A stretch of DNA of 64,000 bases from Dipteris shenzhenensis (lineage: Eukaryota; Polypodiophyta; Polypodiopsida; Gleicheniales), in the NCBI GenBank assembly GCA_047967505.1, contig CM106538.1; one strand, 5' to 3'. Positions 10,625 through 21,465 of this stretch are shown here, in pieces; position 1 is the stretch's first letter; each line of letters starts with the position of its first letter. The translations under genes and the position numbers were made by a program. The notes beneath the pieces were generated by a model, which worked only from the letters and a program-made list of their open reading frames with translations, was not told where the DNA came from and did not search any database.

Positions 10625-11623
10625 GGCACTTGTCCGAACGGGGCAAGCTACCACAAAAGGCTACTCAAGTCCATCCCTTGCAGCACCCCATCATGGATTT
10701 TATCTCTCATCAATACCATCCTTCGCCAAAGCCACTGTCCATTGAGACCTTCCTGTCCATTCTTAGCCAGCCAATGGATCTAGTCCCTCAGACAACATAC
10801 AAAGGATCCGTCACATAGGTGGATAGCCATTTTTTTCAGCTCCCCCCAATAGTGAGCTCTCCACGGCTTTTCCCTAGTTCACTGATATGATATGATATGT
10901 ACTCTCCCCCCACAGTGACATTTCTTGAATGTGGATGGCCCCACCCCTTCAGGTTTTCTCATTGTATCTGGTTTTTTAACTCTCATAGACCCCTTCAGTC
11001 TTTCAAAGACTAAGACTTTCTTTCTTTCTTTCTCAATCTCATTCAACAACCTACATCTCCTATTAATGTGGAGACTTGGGATTGTATTCTAAAGGAATCA
11101 TCTAATTGACTTTCCCCATCCCAAAATAAGCAACTGTCGTAAGTGTTTCGATGTTTAATGTCGTGGGGAGATGAGATCTTCTTCTAATAGTGTGCTTCCA
11201 TTTGCATACCCATTTCTGCTGTGAGAGCATATTACCCTTGAATGTCGAGAGCAAAGAACACCAACCACAAAACTCTCTACTTGCAAAATATCCCTTACAT
11301 ATCCTCGAGATATCCCTTACGTTGTACTTTTGTGGGTCACCATAAAACACAAATCCAGGTGCACTCACCACAATTCTTTACTTCCAGCCATGCACATTGT
11401 GTTAGACCTTGGAAGGGTAAAGGTTGACTTTTGTTATCTGGTTTCTTTGTTATGTTAGCGTTTTAGTATGTTCAATCTGTATTTTCGGATCGAGCTCAAG
11501 TAGCTCATGACCTAAGGTCAAGATTGTCCCAGCATTCGTATGTATTTGAGCTGACTTTACTCATTCTGTGTTGGATCAGATGCCAATGTCAAGCCAGTCC
11601 ACATCGCACACTCTATCATTCAC
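10625..11623. other. Intron or 3' flank of helicase gene, nothing recognised
   Basis: No coding similarity found on either strand. The minus-strand stretch 11102-11371 is open but shows no helicase motif that I recognise. Confidence 0.4.
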
Positions 11624-11938
11624 GATTACATATGTGCATCCTGTCTTCAAATCCACAGACCTACCATCCACATATGTGTTTCAATCCCCAGATTTAGCCG
11701 TGAAAGAGTGCATGAAGAATGGTATGTATCATGATTGGTATAAAATATGGAAACATAGCAAAAATTCAAGCTAGCCAGATTTCAGGATTACATATGTGCA
11801 TCCTGTCTTCAAATCCACAGACCTACCATCCACATATGTGTTTCAATCCCCAGATTTAGCCGTGAAAGAGTGCATGAAGAATGGTATGTATCATGATTGG
11901 TATAAAATATGGAAAAAATTCAAGCAAGCCAGATTTCT
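11624..11938. repeat. 162-bp tandem duplication
   Basis: A unit beginning GATTACATATGTGC occurs at 11624-11785 and again at 11786-11938. The second copy lacks about 8 bases near its end. No coding seen; it sits just downstream of helicase exon 4. Confidence 0.95.
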
Positions 11939-11999
11939 ACTGTGGTGCATCTAATAGCAAAAGAACTGACAGCAAACGTAAGTGTCATAATTGGATTAC

Positions 12000-12233
12000 C
12001 TGACTTTCGATGACATGTATGTGTTCAAGAAACTGAGAGAAGACTATCGCCTTCTCAGGAAAACTATTTTGCAAGCCAGGTGATGCCTCTTGTTGGTCAA
12101 CTTCAGAGCTTCCAGGCTCTTTCTCCCAAGCTTGATTGTGACGAGCATCCGTTCCTTGAAGCTCTTTCAGCCTCTTAACAAGATAAGCAACTTTGCTGCT
12201 TGAAGTTGCTTGCCAATCTGGATCCCAGTTGTC
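12000..12233 (-). CDS. Exon 4: start of C-terminal helicase lobe
   Basis: 78 codons, phase 0 at both ends: DNWDPDWQATSSSKVAYLVK at the start and EKAIVFSQFLEHIHVIE near the end. The KAIVFSQF block is helicase motif IV. Acceptor AG is at 12234-12235 and donor GT at 11998-11999. It lies 5 kb from exon 3 because of the element-filled intron. The frame is intact, so the exon is probably still used. Confidence 0.92.
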
Positions 12234-15200
12234 CTGAAACATATGACCCCAAAAACAAAAAGACAAATGAAGCAAAATCAAACCTCAATAAATAATTCAA
12301 ATTATAAAGCATGAAAAAACAACTCTAGTGCATTATTGCTTTTACAGCTGACAGGGTAATGAGTCCAATTGATTTGCAGATCATCACTGTCAAATTCCTC
12401 AAAAATAGATGCGCCCGTGAAGTTTGATTGCTCATGCATCAGTTCTCTGTAAAAAACCCCAGAAGCCCAATGGCCGAAATCAGAGTGGGGCTGTGACAGT
12501 AGCTTCATGCTACATCCAGGAAATCTAATGTGCTTTCATGTTGACTGGCACTCCTGAGGATTGTGCCAGTCAAACATGATTGCTGTCAGGCCCAATCTGC
12601 CTCTAATAAGTCAGGCCCCCAATAAGGACCCTACATGCCCACTGGGTGGAGCAAGGAGTGCAAGAGAAGAGACCTATTCCGAGGATCCGATAAATGAGAG
12701 TGAAAGCAATGTCACTTGAGTCTAGCAATTGCGACGTATTCCTTACTTGGTCGGGCTTGCATCGCGAAAATCAGGCCAGAGAAAAGAACCCCCAGCTGTG
12801 TGTGTATGATGCGATGATGTCCACGGGTAATCCGTCTAAAATAAAGTCCTCTCTATGCATGACTGCTAGATCTGTGTTGAAGATCATGACCTTGGTTTTA
12901 CCAAGGTTGACCTTCAAATCATGTCTCTCACAGAAGTATGGAGAGCATCCAAGTATGGCTAGGGGCCCTCCATCGAAGATGAGATGCAGAGGTTTTATAG
13001 CCATCACTGCCTATATAGATTACCTATCTCTACACATACAGTTCCTAATACTCTTCCTCTGACATAGACTCTAGTTACAGGGGGCAGCCTGCCGGAATAA
13101 GAGTTCAAAACTCCCCACCTGTGAACCCCCCTGAGGAGGGAAGGGGAGTCATACCATCAGAGGGGATGGGACTAAAATGTCTAACATTTTGGTTTTCTGT
13201 AGCAAAGGAACCATGTTTCTTCGTGCTATAGATGCATCAGCTTCAAGGACAGTGCTGACAGGTGCATATATATATGGTCTCATTTCCCCACAGCAATCCT
13301 TGAAATAGGTGCAGCAAATGCGGTGCAGGTGATAACAGATAATGGCTCCAATTCTGTGGTCATGTGGAGGATGCTTGAGGATGAGTTCCCTGCTATTGTT
13401 TGGACACCCTGTGCTTCTCAAAGTTTGGATCTGGCGATTCAGGATACAGGGAGTATCTCATATATTTTCTACAGCTGTGAGCATCATCAATTTTGTGATT
13501 AAAAGACCCAAGGTATTGAGTAAGTTCATGGAGAATAGTGACCTCGAGCTTCTAAAGCCCTCAAAGACATGGTTTGCTTACATGTTCATAATGTTGAAAG
13601 GGTTGCCCGAATGCAACATGGCTGGCTGTGCACATTGTTTCCCGCGACTGGCAGCAATGGAACGATAGGAATGAACCCAATGCAATGGCTTTTAGTTGCA
13701 TGGTCATGAGATATGCATCGTGGGAGGAGGCTGCAGCTCTAGTGAGGACAATGAACCCCATGTACAGCATTCTCTGCTTGACAGATATGGAGTGGAGCAC
13801 CATCGGGCTTCTCTATGAGTTCATGGACAAAGTGGGGGAAGCCCTTGATGTATGTACTGAGCTGTCTGCAGACAGGTAGGTACTCATGAGTCTTCCTTTC
13901 ATTCTCCAAAGTGGCGAGACCTAAAAGTATAGCTTTAAATTTATGTTTTCAATTTTTCTAAATGTTGTTGGTATTTGCCTTTGATTAATGATTTCTTAAA
14001 AGGGTTCACGACCTTAAGGAGATTTGGAACGCACGTTGGGATTGGTTTAATAGGCCAATCCAAAACATTGCTCATATCCTTCATCCTCTATGGAGAAACA
14101 AGCAGCAATATGTGGACACTGATGGATGGTTAGCTTATATGAGCAAGATTTTGGGAGATGATGATCTACTCTTGAAGGTGAAGGCTGAGCAATTTCTTTT
14201 TCGCAACCGAAGCGGTGTTTTTGGATCGCGCAATGCGAGAGGAAACTCAGCTGGCACCAGTTTCAAATATGGAATTGAGCCACCCCACTTGGTAATCCTT
14301 AACACTACATGCAATACTTTCTTATTAGTTCAGAACATGTGTTTATAGCTCAGCGATTGCAAGCTGCCACTGAGAAGGTCTTATCTTGTTTTGTTTCAGA
14401 GACGCATAGCAATGTGAGTTCTCTCACAAGATTGTAGCTCCGGGCCATTACTCCATACGAAGAAAGGAGCAGAATATCCACGGTGCACTTGGAGAGGTTA
14501 GTCTTTTGCCACTACAATCTGAGCAAACGGACTATCCCACTGAGCCCCGGCAGGTGAATCCCAACATCAACATCACAAGTGCAAGCAGATACCCGATATT
14601 CCACCAGGGAGAGGGATATCTACACCATGCTGTATGAGGAGATCACAGCTCCATATCACCTCACCCAATCCCAGGCAGCAAGTGCAATAACTTCGCATGC
14701 ACCTTTCAAGTGTCTCTGGGAGTGCCAGTAGCAGTGACAAAGAGGATGATGAGGACATGGATGCGGATGAGGAGCAGGATGATAATGAGGCTTGACTTTC
14801 TCACTTTTGATTTGTCACTTGTAAGACAGTAGGACAGTAGGAGTCAGGACTCATGATGTTTGGATTTTATTTTTGTAGGTACGTAGACTACATGACAGTA
14901 GTACTAGGACAGTAGGACTTGGGATATTTGTAGACAGTAGAAGCAAGCCTTCAGGACAGTAGACTGTAGGACTCGGGATGTTCCGAGGATGATGGATCAT
15001 TGATGACTCTGGTTTCATTTTTGTGCTTCATATGTAATCTCCTTTTAGTAGTTATTGACTGTTATCCATGTATGTATTATGGAATCAGTAACAATCTTCA
15101 TATATGAACAGTATGTTTTTTGTAGTTATTCATCTATGGAGTCAATAACAATCTTCATATATGATCAGTATGCTTTTTGTATATAATCACGATTCAGTAT

Positions 15201-18200
15201 GGTTTTTGTATTATATATGATCAGTATGTTTTTTGTATCATGTATGGAATCACTTACAATCTTTATTTGCACGTTTTTGTGTATGACATAATGCATATCC
15301 TAGGTATAAATATGCATATTTTCAATGTCCGAACGCCGTTTCATACATTTTACGAAACCCGTTTCATAATTCATTCGTATGAAACCTATTTCATACCTGC
15401 CGTTTCTGAAACGCCTGGCAACTATGGTACCTTTCTGCTGGGTCTTTACCAGCTCATCTGCAAAACGAAGGGGGTCATTGCTAAGGCATGTACTAGCCTT
15501 ACCAGGGCATACAGTTTGATGGCCTGCACAGCAGTCCACGTGGCTGCCCTTCTGCCATCCCTATAGTCTGTCCATGCTGCCCACGTGGCAGCCTGTTTGC
15601 TGCCCACATGGCAGCCCTCTTTTCTTCTCTAGGATCAGCCCATGTGGCAGTCCTCTCCTTTGTTCACACAGCTTCTGTCAAACCCATGCCTCTTCTAGCC
15701 CAGGTTCCTGCTCTCATCCAATGTCAGCACTGGAGGGCTAGACTACTTGTCAAAGGACTTGCTTGTGCCTCTATTGTCAACTCGCCTTCAGCTTGGTCTG
15801 AAGGCAATGTTGTAGCTCATTGGAAATGCTCAAAGCTGTGGGTTCATTTGATAGCTTGGCCACTAACCAAGTATCTAAAGCTGTGTTGAATCTTATGTCT
15901 GCTAGCTTGTGTTGCCTCTTGCAGGCCTTTTGGCTGTCACTCCTCTGGGATGCACTGCAAACTTGAAGCTCATCTCAGCGTTGAAACGCTACTCTCTTCT
16001 CCTTGTCTTGGAAATCTGTCCGAGGTGCTCCTTACAAGAGCATCAAAAAAGGCCTTTCTCTTCTCAACTGTTAATACTTTTGTTGTCATGTGTGCTACTG
16101 GTCTTGGATGTATGTGCCATTGAGGCTTCTATGCTGTCAGTGAAGCATTGAAGTGCAACTCTCTTCTCATTGTCTCAGAAATATGTCCCAGGTGCTCATT
16201 ACAAGAGCATCCAAAAAGGTGTTTGTCTTCTTAATTTTTGTTGTCATGTGTGCTACTTGTTTGGGCCATATGTGCCATTGAGCTTCTGTGTTGTCACTGA
16301 AGAGATATTGGAGCAGCTAGGCGATGATGTCGTTGGAGCCTTACGCCCTCTCAATCTCCATCCAGAGGAGGATGAGGTAAAGATCAAATAGGCACTCTGG
16401 AGTTTTATACCCACGATTGCAGGAGACACTTGATGGAATCCTTCGGAAACCATCACTCAAGCAGACTTTAAGCATTCCATGGTCACCACTTGTATCTTAA
16501 TTTGCAAACTCTCTCTGTTTGTACATGAGGTTTCAGATAGAGGGAAGTTATAGAGATACTTCCCAGGGCTGTAGCCTAAGATTCCCCCAAATTAGAGGAA
16601 AATCCCTAGATTGGAGGGTGCAAGGAGGTTTCACTTTCTTTAAAATCAGAAATGATGGAGGCAAATTCTATTAAAAGGAGGAATGGTCTTTTACCATTAA
16701 GAAAAAAAAAGTGGCAGAAATTCCATTACAGCAGCTACATTCCTGAATATACCACTCTTGTGGATCTCTGCCAAATAAAAGGGCACAAAAGTGATGAGCT
16801 GGAACAAGGAGTAGCAGAGCCTTACGAAAAGAGGAAGCTATGCACTGAAATTGATGGAAATACAGAAAAGTTTTTTTAAAACTTAATAAAGTTGGCAAAA
16901 GAATCAAAGCACCCATGTGAGGGGGAAGTGGACACCTGAGCAAAGGGCAGTTGCAAAATCAAGACCAAGGAGACAGGCAAGCTCAGCATGCTAGTGGAAA
17001 TTCCTAATGATCAAGAACCTGGAAACATGGAGGACATGGATGCCATGGGGTCACTGCATTTGAGTCTAGGGCTCTGGATTTGTGGTATGGTTTGGGCAAT
17101 TTTTTTACAGAGCAGATAAATGAGCTTAGTATGTTATGCTCGTTTCCAAATCTACACACTATTGTTGTTCCCTCTACCTCCTGCCTTAAATCTCTCACCC
17201 TCACCTGTAGACTCCCCCTCTCTCACCTCGCCTTCCAGAACAATACACTGTTAGATTCCAGGGAGAGGGCCAGGGGCAGTACCTGCACATATGAAGGTTG
17301 CAATTCAATGAGATCCTGTGGAACAGGCCATTTAGGGTTTGGATTCTCAGGTCGAGTCAAGTCTTCTGGGCTCTGCATTTTGTAAGGGCTTCCACAGCCT
17401 TGCAAGGTGCATCTCTCCCGATCAAGGGCTACACAGTCCAAGCAAAGCAAATGTTTGCAAGGAGTAACTATCGGTAGTCTACACCACTCGCCACACCTGT
17501 GAACAGCACCATATGCGTATAAAAGCCAGAACAAATGCATGATTTGAAAGCGAGACCTGGCTTTCCAAATCCAAAGACCAACCATTTACAATTGTGTTAC
17601 CTGTTACACGTGCCTCCAACAAGCAGTGCATTTTTTATCACGGCAAACTCTAAAGATAGAGAGTCCATGCCTTCTTCAGCTAACATGTCCATGGTTTCTC
17701 GGATATCTTCTCCTGCATTTTCAACTTTAATGTGACCAGCAACACAACAAGAGAGTCTAACATTCCTGATGGTGGTACTTCGGAACTTCCATTGTTTTGG
17801 ATTCAGAAGTGATTCCACATGTGATGGATCATTCCAATCTGCCATTAGAATATTTCGCCGAACTGTCTCTACTAGCTCATTATAGCTTTCTGCATGTTTT
17901 GGTGTAAAATCAAGCAGAGTGATCTTGCGTACACATGGTGGGATTGTGCAAAGATCAGATTTCCGAGCACTGATCATACACCTTTGCAAAAGTTGCAGCA
18001 GACGGACACGCCCCTCTTCAAGTCCAACCTCAAATGGTTTCAGAATGCCGCTTTCCCATAATCTTTGGCTTCCTCCATAAACAGGCTCATGAAGAAATTT
18101 GAGCATTGGCTGCAGGTGCGCCACCTGGCTGTTTGGTGTATGAGGCGTTGGCGTGCCAGTAAGCACCCATCTCCGAGATGCATGCATAGACATGGCCATC

Positions 18201-21200
18201 TGCAACTTATTTGTGAGACTAAGGCTTGCTCCCAGAGTATGCCCTTCATCCAGCATTATCCGCAGCCAGTGCACACACATCAGAACACTGCTTTCTTTAT
18301 AACTCCACTCAGAGCTTAACCGTGAAAATGTTGTGATTACAATATCAAAATTCCATGCAAGCTCTTGAACCTTTGGAGCCTTTTTGGGGTCATTCCAGAC
18401 ACAGACACGCAACTGACCAGGTTTAGTGTGCCTTGAAATTTGATTCCTCCAATGTTCCACGAGATTTGGTGGCACAACGATAAGAGTTGCCCTAGAAAGA
18501 TATAACCTAACAACGTCCAATGGCCTGTTGAGTGCTTCCCTCAAAGCAGCTAGATCGAATATCAGACCATCCAGGAATGGAGGATAGCACCATTTTTTCA
18601 ATCCTTTACCCTCCCTTTTCCGAATCAAGCCAAATTTTAGGAATAAACTTTCATATCGGTGTTGGTCCTCCCAAGCAGTAAACTCGTGTAGTGATGGAGG
18701 GACTGAAACACCTGCACCAGACATTTTTATCAGTTTTTCGGAGCTCAAATTTACAAGCCATGTCAAAGCTCTATTTGTCTCTCTGTCCCTCAAAGATGCA
18801 CAATCCTTCAGCACGTTTGCAAAGTGAATTATGTTTTGCTCAAGACCAGAGGCACATCCTGCTTTGTAGAATCCTGGCAAGGATGATATGAGTCCACATT
18901 CCCAATTTTCTTCCGGATCTGAACAGCTTTGACGCATAGGGTCTTTGTTCATGTTGCAAAACCAAGCAAGCCCTTCCTCAGGGGCTTTAACCCCGTCCTT
19001 TATCTTCCGCCATTTGCTACAAGAATCGCACTGGACCCAAACATCATGTGCATACAGATTTGCCTGATTAGAATCCTTGAACTCATAGTTGTCCTTCACT
19101 GAAATCCCAGAACCAGGAGCAGAAGAGCCCTCATCCACAAGCAATCCTTCATATGCTTCAAGCAACTTCCGTTTCAAACTGTTTGAAGCTCTAGTCCCAA
19201 GACCCAGTTCTGGCAAGCGATGCCTTGTTGACCTACCGTCCAGTGTAGTTTCAGAGAATTCTCTCTGTCTCTTTCGCCCTGGCAAGCTTTGTGTAGCTGC
19301 TGCAAGGGAATGAGAAGATGACTGAGAGGATGGTGGAGTGCCATCAATCCTGTTGTGTTTGGCTTTTAGTTCCATGCATCGTTTTAGCACAGAACCAACC
19401 CGATGAGAGCTTACTTCATAGTATCCATACCTGTCTCCAGACCTATGTTCACACCAATTTACATGTGTCCCGGCTGGAGGTGTTGCCAGTGTACCCTGTG
19501 TCTTCAAAATTAGAGAAAGTGCAGTCACGGTCTTTCCTAGACCCGGCTCATCACAAAAAAGACCCCCCCTGAAATCTGTGATACAAGGAGGTGCTTCTGG
19601 AGAGAGTTCACCAGACAAACAGTTGAGATAAAAATGAAAGCCATCCTCTGTCCGCAGATCTTTATAAAGAGGATGGACAAGGGTTACGGGATGCAGCTCC
19701 CGCTGCAGCATCCAACCTACTGCTGCCTGTTGGTGAGGAAAAAGCTTCAAGTGCATGCATGGCATGATACACAACGCTACCTCCCGTGTATGCTTACATG
19801 TAGCTGCCATGCTTTGAAGATCTTTCGGTGAAAGCCTGATAAAGATAGAAGTCAGGACTTCATTGGGCATGTCCCAGATCCCAGGAAAAGAAGGCTCTTC
19901 CCCATTTTTGGAAGCGATTGCTGAGCTAAAGACCTTTTCTTCCCTGCTAAGGGATGGAAGTGACTTGAAAATAGCATACATGTCAAACTTTGCCTGTCTA
20001 GTTGCTTCTGAAGTTTCACTATGCATGTCACAACCGAGAACCTGACAGTCTCCCAAATGCCAGATATCATCACAATCTGCGGACTCAAGCTTTCGACTCT
20101 CATGCTTAAGGCACTTTCTTCTGCTCTCCCAATCGCAGCTGTAAAATAAAATATAACAGGAAACTGTCTACATGGGATGGCAAACACCTCACAAAGAAAA
20201 GAGAAAGAAACACTGGGAATTTAGTAAGACTAATCAAACTTCACACGATTAAAAAGAGGGCAAAAGAAGTACCTGAGATGGTTCAGAATTGAAGTAAACG
20301 CGGGACTCGGCGTCCAATAGTTCCGACCTGACCACAAAAAGGATGGCAGATACAAATCCAGTACAACCACAGCACGCACGTCAGCCGCCCTGCGAGCAAC
20401 CCGGACGACATGCCCTTTAACTTTTACCCCGTTTCGCACGGTCATAACCTGCAAATTATTCAAGATCTGGCCACCGCCGTCCCCATAACCCGTTATTCTC
20501 CGTTTCTTACTTGAGGTCCTTGTCTGTAAAGATGGAGTCGCTGCGCCAATAGTGGAATTCGCATCCGGAGTAGGAAGCGTGCGTTCAAGTTTAGCGTTGG
20601 CGCTGCAATTACCTCCGTTCTTAGTGAATGCATGGCTAAGATCTCCGCAAATTTCCCCCGACGATTCCCTAGACTCTTCAATTCCAGACATGCCTCGGCG
20701 GCCTGCAGAAGGAGGCGTGCCAAAATTCGAATTGTCTCCATGCCTTTCAGCTTTCGGCGTGTTTTCGCTTCTAGCAGAAACAATAGGACTGAGCACAAAG
20801 CCTCCGCTTGTATGAAATTTAACCTCAGCACCTTCCCCCGTGAGCCAACATTCGGCCCCAACGAGACCTTCCAAGGGCTCTGCCTCTGACCGGGATAGGC
20901 TTCGAGAGTTGGCGTATTGCCGCCGACGACAATAGAATGCACTCTCGAAGCAAAAATCGTATTTTGCGCTAGGTGTCTTTCCTGCGGCTACGAGCGAACT
21001 GCAGGGCTGCTCGCGACCCACATTTGCAGCGACTTGCGAGTCGGAAGAGGTCGCGGCAGCGCAGGGGGGGTCGTGGCCCAATCGGGGATTCACGGTAAGG
21101 GAGGAGTCCGAAGCGAAGTGAGGCTTGGGAGGCTCAAGGACGGATACGACGAGGGGGAGGAAGCCACAGAGCTTGAAATCATGGGAGAGGGAAGGGGATT

Positions 21201-21219
21201 CGGGGCGAAGGTCGGCCAT
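12000..21219 (-). CDS. F-box/CW/RING SNF2-type helicase gene (At3g54460-like), 3' end missing
   Basis: Four exons on the minus strand join in phase: 20273-21219, 17601-20138, 17283-17496 and 12000-12233, giving 1,311 codons. All introns are GT...AG. The order is N-terminal LCGFL motif, F-box, SNF2 ATPase lobe split by a CW zinc finger, RING finger, and the start of the C-terminal helicase lobe. This order is that of the plant SNF2/F-box protein known in Arabidopsis as At3g54460. Such proteins are predicted nuclear ATP-dependent remodellers with ubiquitin-ligase features; the true function is little known. The family is somewhat longer at the C-terminus (from memory). Helicase motifs V and VI were not found between 1 and 12000, so later exons lie beyond the window, are decayed, or are missing. 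Confidence 0.92.
12541..12573. repeat. Short hairpin in intron 3
   Basis: TTGACTGGCAC (12541-12551) and its exact reverse complement (12563-12573) flank an 11-base loop. The arms extend further as CATG with one extra base. Confidence 0.8.
12690..13010 (-). pseudogene. LINE reverse-transcriptase fragment
   Basis: The minus-strand frame 12771-13007 reads FCERHDLKVNLGKTKVMIFN, then a Gly, then ASYTHSWGFFSLA. This is the end of the L1-type RT palm: a Cys-Glu block, then VN-KTK, then the YLG region. It is short and has no neighbours of its own kind, so it is an isolated scrap in the intron. Confidence 0.75.
13140..14795 (+). pseudogene. hAT transposase remnant (DUF659 core and dimerisation region)
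   Basis: Plus-strand motifs in order: SNILVFCSKGTMFLRAIDAS, ANAVQVITDNGSNSV and IVWTPCASQSLDLAIQDTG, the typical plant hAT DUF659/RNase H-like block. Then MNPMYSILCLTDMEWSTIGL and EIWNARWDWF with LHPLW, and the C-terminal dimerisation motif RISTVHLERLVFCHYNLSK near 14470-14525. A Glu/Asp-rich tail ends at TGA 14793-14795. Frameshifts separate the blocks; two possible introns lie near 13877-14000 and 14292-14345. No N-terminal BED zinc finger was found. The gene is opposite in strand to the host gene. Confidence 0.88.
15331..15426. repeat. Candidate hAT right terminus with subterminal GTTTCATA repeats
   Basis: Repeats of GTTTCATA and its complement TATGAAAC end in GGCAACTATG. Read inward this is CATAGTTGCC, which resembles the ends of the 7552-10616 element (CACAGTTACG). 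It lies 630 bases past the transposase stop, so it may be that element's right end. The 8 bases after it (GTACCTTT) were not found before a matching left end. Confidence 0.5.
15525..15650. repeat. Repeated CCACGTGGCAGCC-like motifs
   Basis: At least four copies of a motif near GCCCACGTGGCAGCC (CCACGTGGCTGCC, CCCACGTGGCAGCC, CCCACATGGCAGCC, CCCATGTGGCAGTCC). Two keep an intact CACGTG core. No gene is associated with them. Confidence 0.8.
15981..16306. repeat. ~165-bp degenerate tandem duplication
   Basis: The unit containing CTCTCTTCTC, then TACAAGAGCATC, then TTGTTGTCATGTGTGCTAC occurs at 15981-16146 and 16147-16306 with many substitutions. Origin unknown. Confidence 0.85.
17283..17496 (-). 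CDS. Exon 3: RING finger
   Basis: The exon junction reads CNRCGEWCR, followed by PCKHLLCLDC and later Cys residues, which gives a RING-type Cys/His pattern at residues 1160-1205. RING fingers recruit E2 enzymes. The exon continues through WPVPQDLIELQPSYVQ and ends in phase 0. Acceptor AG at 17497-17498, donor GT at 17281-17282. Confidence 0.92.
17601..20138 (-). CDS. Exon 2: F-box, SNF2 N-lobe and CW zinc finger
   Basis: It spans residues 316-1162. The F-box lies at about 403-440 (WDMPNEVLTSIFIRLSPKDL). The SNF2 start LFPHQQAAVGWM is at about 448-459. Walker A DEPGLGKT is at 512-519, the DEGH box at 946-949 and LTGTP at 975-979. Between Walker A and DEGH is an insertion with a CW zinc finger (WVQCDSCSKWRKI, about 683-695, with Cys at 710 and 721). 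The acceptor AG is at 20139-20140 and the donor at 17599-17600. The uninterrupted 2.5-kb frame argues for an active gene under selection. Confidence 0.95.
20273..21219 (-). CDS. Exon 1, N-terminus of F-box/SNF2 helicase
   Basis: It starts at ATG 21217-21219, in good plant context (CCATGGC). Residues 1-315 include FKLCGFLPLVVSVLEP near the start, which matches the N-terminal motif of this family. KKRRITGYGDGG and VRAVVVLDLYLPSFLWSG near the end are also family-like. The middle is Ser/Pro-rich and weakly conserved. The donor GT lies at 20271-20272. The exon ends two bases into codon 316, which exon 2 completes as Ser. Confidence 0.9.
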
Positions 21220-21425
21220 GGAAGAGGCAGGGGAGGAAAAGACATAGCCAGGGGAGTCAAGGGAAGGAGAGGGGAGCCATAGCCAGGTCTGCGAAGGCTA
21301 AAGAGGAGCATATGAAGAAGGAGGACGCCATAGCCAAGAGCTTCAACTGCAACAAAAACAGAACAAAAGAAAACAAGAAGACGATGAAGAAGAAGAAGAA
21401 GAAGAAGTAGAAGGGAGGAAATGAA
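21220..21425 (-). promoter_or_regulatory. 5' UTR of helicase gene with GAA microsatellite
   Basis: Between the start codon and the TATA-like boxes the minus strand is pyrimidine-rich. It includes a (TTC)n run, seen as GAAGAAGAA on the plus strand at 21384-21408. Pyrimidine-rich leaders are common in plant genes. No upstream coding exon is evident. Confidence 0.5.
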
Positions 21426-21444
21426 AACAGAAAACGAATAATCG

Positions 21445-21465
21445 TTTTATATTTTTCTTTTATAT
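21445..21465 (-). promoter_or_regulatory. TATA-box candidates for helicase gene
   Basis: On the minus strand ATATAAAAG (21457-21465) and ATATAAAAC (near 21444-21452) stand about 230-245 bases upstream of the ATG. Either could place the start of transcription near 21420. Confidence 0.5.

Larger units (their letters stand above)
12234..17282 (-). other. Intron 3 of helicase gene (5 kb, element-filled)
   Basis: Bounded by a minus-strand donor at 17281-17282 and an acceptor at 12234-12235. It contains a LINE scrap, a plus-strand hAT transposase remnant, a hAT-like terminus, and short tandem duplications. The stretch 16310-17280 shows nothing recognisable. Confidence 0.85.

Noticed and set aside
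11102-11371. Minus-strand open frame near the helicase gene, considered as exon 5
   Set aside because: A stretch reading LLSTFKGN faintly resembles helicase sequence, but no motif V or VI follows and no clear splice sites frame it.
12302-12508. Minus-strand open frame between exons 3 and 4
   Set aside because: Exon 3 (ELQPSYVQ) joins exon 4 (DNWDPDW) directly in phase, as in the family, so no exon is needed here.
7544-15434. One giant hAT element from the 7552 end to the 15426 end
   Set aside because: The 8 bases after 15426 (GTACCTTT) do not match GTGACAAT, whereas 10617-10624 does; host exon 4 also lies between.
21090-21311. Overlapping minus-strand frame with an upstream ATG at 21311
   Set aside because: Different frame, pure low-complexity Pro/Ser/Leu; the 21219 start gives the conserved LCGFL motif.
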